Source: Candidatus Thorarchaeota archaeon (GTDB lineage: Archaea; Asgardarchaeota; Thorarchaeia; Thorarchaeales; Thorarchaeaceae). Taken from it: 44,279 nt of DNA. This document shows, in pieces, positions 40,269 to 44,279 of the stretch (its first letter is position 1; each line of letters begins with the position of its first letter). Position numbers and translations under genes: made by a program. The notes below the pieces were generated by a model. The model had not been told where the DNA came from, searched no databases, and saw nothing but the letters and a program-made list of their open reading frames with translations. The stretch spans positions 1 to 44,279 of the forward strand of contig PRDJ01000012.1 in NCBI GenBank assembly GCA_003345555.1, written 5' to 3'.

Positions 40269-43025
40269 CTAATCTTCTACGCTTGTCCGTTTGGCTTTGA
40301 TTGCGGCCTGAGCAGCTGCCAAACGAGCTATCGGAAGTCTGTAAGGTGAACAAGACACATACTGGACACCGATACTGTAGAAGAACTCGATTGACCGCGG
40401 ATCTCCTCCGTGCTCTCCACAGACGCCAATCTTGAGATTTGGTCTTCTCGACCTGCCTCTTTCAATCGCGATCTTCATGAGATCCCCAATTCCACGCTTG
40501 TCAATGCTCTGGAAAGGATCGTTCACGAGAATGCCTTGCTTGAGGTAGTCCGGCAGGAAGCCCCCGATGTCATCTCTGGAGAATCCGAATCCCATCTGGC
40601 TCAGATCGTTTGTGCCGAATGAGAAGAACTCTGCAGTCTCGGCCATGTCATGTGCACGCATACATGCACGAGGAACTTCAATCATGGTGCCGTAGGCATA
40701 GTCCACCTTGAAGCCATGCTTCTTTGTTGCATCTTCGCTTGCCTTGTCAACGATGGACTTCATCACTCGTAGCTCTTGTGCTCCGCTTGTCACAGGTATC
40801 ATGATTTCGATCTTTACCTTCTTGCCTTCCTTGATGAGCTCCGATGCCGCATCCAAGATGGCATGCATCTGTGCCTCTGGTATCTCCGGGTACGTGATGC
40901 ACAGTCGTACGCCGCGATGCCCCATCATTGGGTTGTTCTCGTGGAGACTCTCGCCTCGTCTTCTGACCTCGTCAACGTCAACGTGCAGAGCGCTTGCGAG
41001 CTTCTCCAGACCAATCTTGCTCTGGGGAACGAACTCGTGTAGTGGTGGATCCAACAATCTGATCGTGACAGGACGACCATTCATCACTTCAAGGGTGCCC
41101 TTGATGTTCTCCTTCATGTACGGTTCGAGCTCATCGAGCGCATGTCGTCTCTCTGCTTCGGTAGCACTCATGATCATCTTACGAAGGAGGAACAACGGTT
41201 CATCCGATCCTTCACCATAGAACATGTGCTCAGTACGGTATAGACCAATACCTTCTGCTCCGAAGTCGACCGCGTTCTTCGCATCCTTCGGAGTGTCTGC
41301 ATTGGCTCTGACACCCATTGTTCTGTGCTTGTCGACGATTCTGAGGAATTCCAGCAGTCTGGGATTGTCTTTCGCACTAATTGTAGGTAGCTGGCCAGCA
41401 TAGACGAGACCCGTGGTGCCGTTCAGGCTGAGCCATGTCCCTTCGATGTACGTTCTCCCGCTTACAGACAGCGTCTTGTCGGTGGGACTAATCTGAAGCG
41501 TGCCTGCCCCAACTATGCAGCACTTGCCCCACCCACGTGTCACGAGTGCAGCGTGGCTTGTCATCCCACCGCGTGCAGTGAGAACACCTGCCGCAGCCCT
41601 CATTCCCTCTATATCCTCGGGGCTGGTCTCTTCTCTCACGAGAATCGCACTCTTTCCTTCCTTGGACCACTTGATTGCATCAGCGGATGTGAACACGATT
41701 TGACCAACTGCGCCTCCAGGTCCTGCAGGCAGACCTTGGGCAATCGGTTTGGTCTTGGACTCGGCAGCGGGGTCAAGAATGGGGTAGAGGAGTTGAGTAA
41801 GCTGTTCTGGCTTGAGCCTCAGCACAACCGTCTCTTCGTCAATGAGCCCTTCATTGAGCATATCCAGCGCGGTGTTCAATGCGGCAGTTGCCGTTCGCTT
41901 CCCGACTCGGTACTGAACCATCCAGAGCTTTCCGGATTCGATTGTGAACTCGATATCGAGCATGTCATGCCTATCGTGCTCAAGAGTGCTGCGGATGTCA
42001 CTCAGTTGTTGATATACCTTAGGCATCTCTTGCTGAAGTGATGGAAGAACCCTGTTCTGGTCTGTCTTGCTTTCTTCGTTCAACGGGTTGGGCGTTCTTA
42101 GTCCCGCTACGACATCTTCGCCCTGAGCGTTGAACAGCACTTCGCCATAGAAGATACCTGCACCTGTTGCAGGATCTCTAGTGAACGCAACGCCCGTCGC
42201 AGAATCGTCACCCATATTGCCGAAGACCATTGACTGAACTGTGCATGCTGTGCCCCAGTCATCAGGAATGTGCTCGATTCGGCGATAGGCAACTGCACGT
42301 TTGCCATACCAGCTCTTGAAGACTGCACCGATTGCACCCCAGAGCTGTTGGTCATAATCATCGGGGAACTCTTTCTTTAGAGCTGACTTCACTTCTGTCT
42401 TGAACTCGGCGCACAGCTCCTTCAAGTCAGTGACCGTGAGCTCTGTGTCCGACTTCGCACCACGCTTCTTCTTTCTAGCGTCCATGACCTGCTCCAGCCG
42501 GTCACGAATACCCTGGCCCTCCTCACGCTCGATGCCCTCTGCCTTTTCCATTACTACATCAGAGTACATCATGATAAGGCGGCGGTAGCTGTCATAAGCG
42601 AACCGCTCGTTTCTCGTTGTTTGAATAAGACCCTTGATTGTTTTGGAGGTGAGGCCGACATTGAGAACGGTATCCATCATGCCGGGCATGCTCTGCCGTG
42701 CACCTGATCTGCAAGACACCAACAAGGGGTTCTTGGGATCCCCGAACTTCCGGCCCATTAGCTTCTCAGTTTCCTTCAGAGCGTCTCTTATCTCCTGCTT
42801 GAGATCCTCAGAGATGACCCCTCCCTGTTTGAAGTAGTCCATACACGCGGAGGTCGAAATCGTGAATCCCGGCGGCACGGGCAAACCGAGTTGCACCATC
42901 GAAGCCATGCTAGCTCCTTTTCCGCCGAGCTCATTGCGCATGCCTAAATTGCCATCTGCGTCGCCGCCGCCAAACCTGTAGACGCGTTTTGGCCTAGCGT
43001 CTGCCTTGGATAACGCTGTAGACAT
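40269..43025 (-). CDS. ppdK: Pyruvate, phosphate dikinase
   Basis: 918 residues from the ATG at 43025, close to the usual ~880-900. It interconverts pyruvate + ATP + phosphate and PEP + AMP + pyrophosphate, feeding gluconeogenesis or, in reverse, glycolysis. The N-terminal ATP-grasp domain starts with RNELGGKGASMASM. The phospho-carrier His is His491 in GGMTSHAALV. The C-terminal PEP/pyruvate barrel ends with GVCGEHGGDPRSIEFF, containing the catalytic Cys. The frame is open to a GTG at 43100, but the ATG at 43025 has GAGGTGGT 10 bases upstream and begins just before the conserved YRFGGGD segment. A structured leader lies at 43042-43120. Intact, no frameshift. Confidence 0.96.
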   Translation of the reverse strand: MSTALSKADARPKRVYRFGGGDADGNLGMRNELGGKGASMASMVQLGLPVPPGFTISTSACMDYFKQGGVISEDLKQEIRDALKETEKLMGRKFGDPKNPLLVSCRSGARQSMPGMMDTVLNVGLTSKTIKGLIQTTRNERFAYDSYRRLIMMYSDVVMEKAEGIEREEGQGIRDRLEQVMDARKKKRGAKSDTELTVTDLKELCAEFKTEVKSALKKEFPDDYDQQLWGAIGAVFKSWYGKRAVAYRRIEHIPDDWGTACTVQSMVFGNMGDDSATGVAFTRDPATGAGIFYGEVLFNAQGEDVVAGLRTPNPLNEESKTDQNRVLPSLQQEMPKVYQQLSDIRSTLEHDRHDMLDIEFTIESGKLWMVQYRVGKRTATAALNTALDMLNEGLIDEETVVLRLKPEQLTQLLYPILDPAAESKTKPIAQGLPAGPGGAVGQIVFTSADAIKWSKEGKSAILVREETSPEDIEGMRAAAGVLTARGGMTSHAALVTRGWGKCCIVGAGTLQISPTDKTLSVSGRTYIEGTWLSLNGTTGLVYAGQLPTISAKDNPRLLEFLRIVDKHRTMGVRANADTPKDAKNAVDFGAEGIGLYRTEHMFYGEGSDEPLFLLRKMIMSATEAERRHALDELEPYMKENIKGTLEVMNGRPVTIRLLDPPLHEFVPQSKIGLEKLASALHVDVDEVRRRGESLHENNPMMGHRGVRLCITYPEIPEAQMHAILDAASELIKEGKKVKIEIMIPVTSGAQELRVMKSIVDKASEDATKKHGFKVDYAYGTMIEVPRACMRAHDMAETAEFFSFGTNDLSQMGFGFSRDDIGGFLPDYLKQGILVNDPFQSIDKRGIGDLMKIAIERGRSRRPNLKIGVCGEHGGDPRSIEFFYSIGVQYVSCSPYRLPIARLAAAQAAIKAKRTSVED

Positions 43026-43041
43026 TCTGAATGACCACCTC

Positions 43042-43120
43042 AGTCTAGAATCTCGCATTACATGCGAGACGACCAGCGGCGCTTCGACAAAGAAAGCCAC
43101 CTCCTCGGTCGCTCTAGACT
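43042..43120 (-). promoter_or_regulatory. Structured 5' leader of ppdK (nested inverted repeats)
   Basis: AGTCTAGA (43042-43049) and TCTAGACT (43113-43120) are perfect inverted repeats. Between them TCTCGCAT-TAC-ATGCGAGA (43051-43069) forms an 8-bp hairpin. On the ppdK strand this puts the structure 17-95 bases before the start codon, just upstream of the ribosome-binding site. A TATTATA stretch near 43164-43170 could serve as promoter element for either divergent gene. Confidence 0.45.
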
Positions 43121-43301
43121 CTTGTTTTCACTTTGATTATCACCAAAGAGCCTTCGACACCGCTATTATACCTTCGGTCTGTACCTATTTGAGCCGCAAT
43201 GCTTTTCAAATCAGGTCATGTGAGCATTCTCCACTTGGTCAACTGCAACTGTATACGAAACTGTGCGGGATTCAGCATGACCAGTAAACGAGGAAGCACC
43301 T

Positions 43302-44279
43302 ATGATCGACCTGACTAAGAACGACGCCCAGCTGAAGCGGAACATTCAGCGCTGTAAGGAACGGAGAATAGTCATACCGACATTCGGTCAGCTCAAGGAC
43401 CCGAAGACAATCCCTGAGAAGGTCAAGTTCCGGCTCAAGAACATAGGTCTGTGGGATGTCGCCCCTGAGAATCTCTTTAGGATATCATGGAAGAACGAAC
43501 CATTTGAGAAGGGGGGACTGTTCACAACCCTTCCTAACTACCTTGAACTACCACCTGAACTTACCGGGGTCGAAGCAAGAATCATTGCATTGATTGGCAA
43601 GTGGTTCCCAACGGGGTCGCACAAGGTTGGTGCCACTTTCGGCTGTCTCGTTCCTCGTCTCGTTACAGGCCAGTTCGATCCTACTAAGCACAAGGCGGTC
43701 TGGCCAAGTACCGGCAACTTCTGCCGAGGAGGCGCTTACAATGCCACGCTTCTTGGGTGTGACAGCATTGCCATTCTGCCGCAGGGAATGTCAAAGGAAA
43801 GGTTCGACTGGCTCAAGACTGTCGCAGGTGAGATAATCACCACACCGGGCAGTGAAAGCAATGTCAAGGAAATCTACGACAAGGTCTGGGAGCTGAAGAG
43901 AACTCGAACCGATGTGTTCGTCTTCAACCAATTTGCAGAGTTCGGCAACTACCTGTTCCACTATGATGTCACTGGTCACGCAATGGAGGAGTTGATCAAG
44001 AAGGAGTCGGGGAACAGTCGATACAGAGGAGTGTGTCTGACCACCGGCTCTGCGGGCACAATCGCGTGTGGGGATTACCTGAAACAGGCATATCCCACTT
44101 CGAAGATTGCAGCTGGTGAGGCAGTTCAGTGTCCGACTCTCTGGCTGAATGGATACGGGGCCCATCGCATTGAGGGCATCGGTGACAAGCACGTTCCTTG
44201 GATACACAACACCCGCAACACGGACCTGATCATCGCGATAGACGATAATGACACACTGAACCTCATCAGGCTCTTCAAC
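43302..44279 (+). CDS. PLP-dependent enzyme of the TrpB/cysteine-synthase fold (3' end outside window)
   Basis: 326 codons visible, open to the last base of the window. The PLP-binding Lys is Lys108 in TGSHKVGATFG. WPSTGNFCRGGAYNA provides the conserved Ser/Thr-x-Gly-Asn phosphate and substrate loop, and LTTGSAGTIACGDYL is the Gly-rich cofactor phosphate cradle. The ~90-residue N-terminal extension before the Lys is longer than in CysK. The combination looks like a fold-type II lyase/synthase related to TrpB2, threonine synthase or cystathionine beta-synthase-like proteins; the substrate cannot be read from the visible part. The ATG at 43302 follows GAGGAAG. It is divergent from ppdK, with a 276-bp gap containing the ppdK leader and a TATA-like element. 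Confidence 0.85.
   Translation, partial: MIDLTKNDAQLKRNIQRCKERRIVIPTFGQLKDPKTIPEKVKFRLKNIGLWDVAPENLFRISWKNEPFEKGGLFTTLPNYLELPPELTGVEARIIALIGKWFPTGSHKVGATFGCLVPRLVTGQFDPTKHKAVWPSTGNFCRGGAYNATLLGCDSIAILPQGMSKERFDWLKTVAGEIITTPGSESNVKEIYDKVWELKRTRTDVFVFNQFAEFGNYLFHYDVTGHAMEELIKKESGNSRYRGVCLTTGSAGTIACGDYLKQAYPTSKIAAGEAVQCPTLWLNGYGAHRIEGIGDKHVPWIHNTRNTDLIIAIDDNDTLNLIRLFN

Noticed and set aside
43026-43100. Longer ppdK start at the GTG at 43100
   Set aside because: The GGAGG there directly abuts the GTG, leaving no spacing, and the ATG at 43025 has a well-spaced ribosome-binding site.
1-44279. CRISPR array, insertion sequence, integrase or prophage
   Set aside because: No regularly spaced direct repeats and no transposase, integrase or phage-like gene seen in any frame; only two small gene remnants next to their parental genes.

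Overview
The window reads as a chromosomal segment of an archaeon, most probably an Asgard archaeon of the Thorarchaeia type. This is inference, not proof. The evidence is a Ras/Rab-like small GTPase with all five G motifs (about 2.8-3.3 kb), archaeal TATA-like promoters, membrane-anchored extracytoplasmic proteins rich in Asn-X-Ser/Thr sequons, and a mixture of archaeal and bacterial-type enzymes (TGS-less bacterial ThrRS, class I GAPDH). Genes are dense and intergenic gaps mostly short. No tRNA, rRNA, CRISPR array, integrase or transposase was seen, so this looks like core and lineage-specific chromosome rather than a mobile island.

Layout. 1-2.8 kb: a TldD/TldE(PmbA) protease pair, the first gene cut by the window edge. 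2.8-5.4 kb: the small GTPase (minus), a polytopic membrane protein and a thioredoxin-fold protein. 5.4-10.9 kb: two tandem paralogous ~800-residue surface proteins, unknown to me, with signal peptide, C-terminal membrane anchor and a DUF11/CARDB-like domain. 11-14.7 kb: rubredoxin with a Pro/Ala/Lys tail, an orphan FtsX/MacB-type permease (minus) and a small membrane protein. 14.8-16.6 kb: threonyl-tRNA synthetase. 16.6-22.8 kb: a complete peptide-type (Dpp/Opp) ABC importer operon with a long stem-loop between the binding-protein gene and the permease genes. 23-24 kb: a triple zinc-ribbon protein and a decayed copy of it. 24.1-27.3 kb: tandem DUF4139 (MuiA-like) proteins. 27.4-29.6 kb: an M20 peptidase, a decayed C-terminal remnant of a second one, a small membrane protein and a 50-residue Cys-rich protein. 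29.7-33.5 kb: an MFS transporter, then an APC permease with a coiled-coil membrane protein (minus). 33.7-35.8 kb: class I GAPDH and a citrate-synthase-like protein that lacks expected binding residues. 35.9-38.9 kb (minus): MFS transporter, C45-type Ntn amidohydrolase and DapA-superfamily lyase, a probable uptake and degradation set. 39-40.2 kb: an orphan Opp-type ATPase with degenerate motifs. 40.3-43 kb: pyruvate phosphate dikinase with a structured leader. 43.3 kb to the end: a PLP-dependent fold-type II enzyme, cut by the window.

Together the genes suggest a heterotroph that imports peptides and amino acids (Dpp system, APC, MFS), degrades them (M20, TldD/E, C45 hydrolase) and runs gluconeogenic or PEP-centred carbon metabolism (PPDK, GAPDH). 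The least explained items are the tandem surface proteins, the tandem DUF4139 proteins, the zinc-ribbon family, the incomplete citrate-synthase-like protein and the orphan ATPase.
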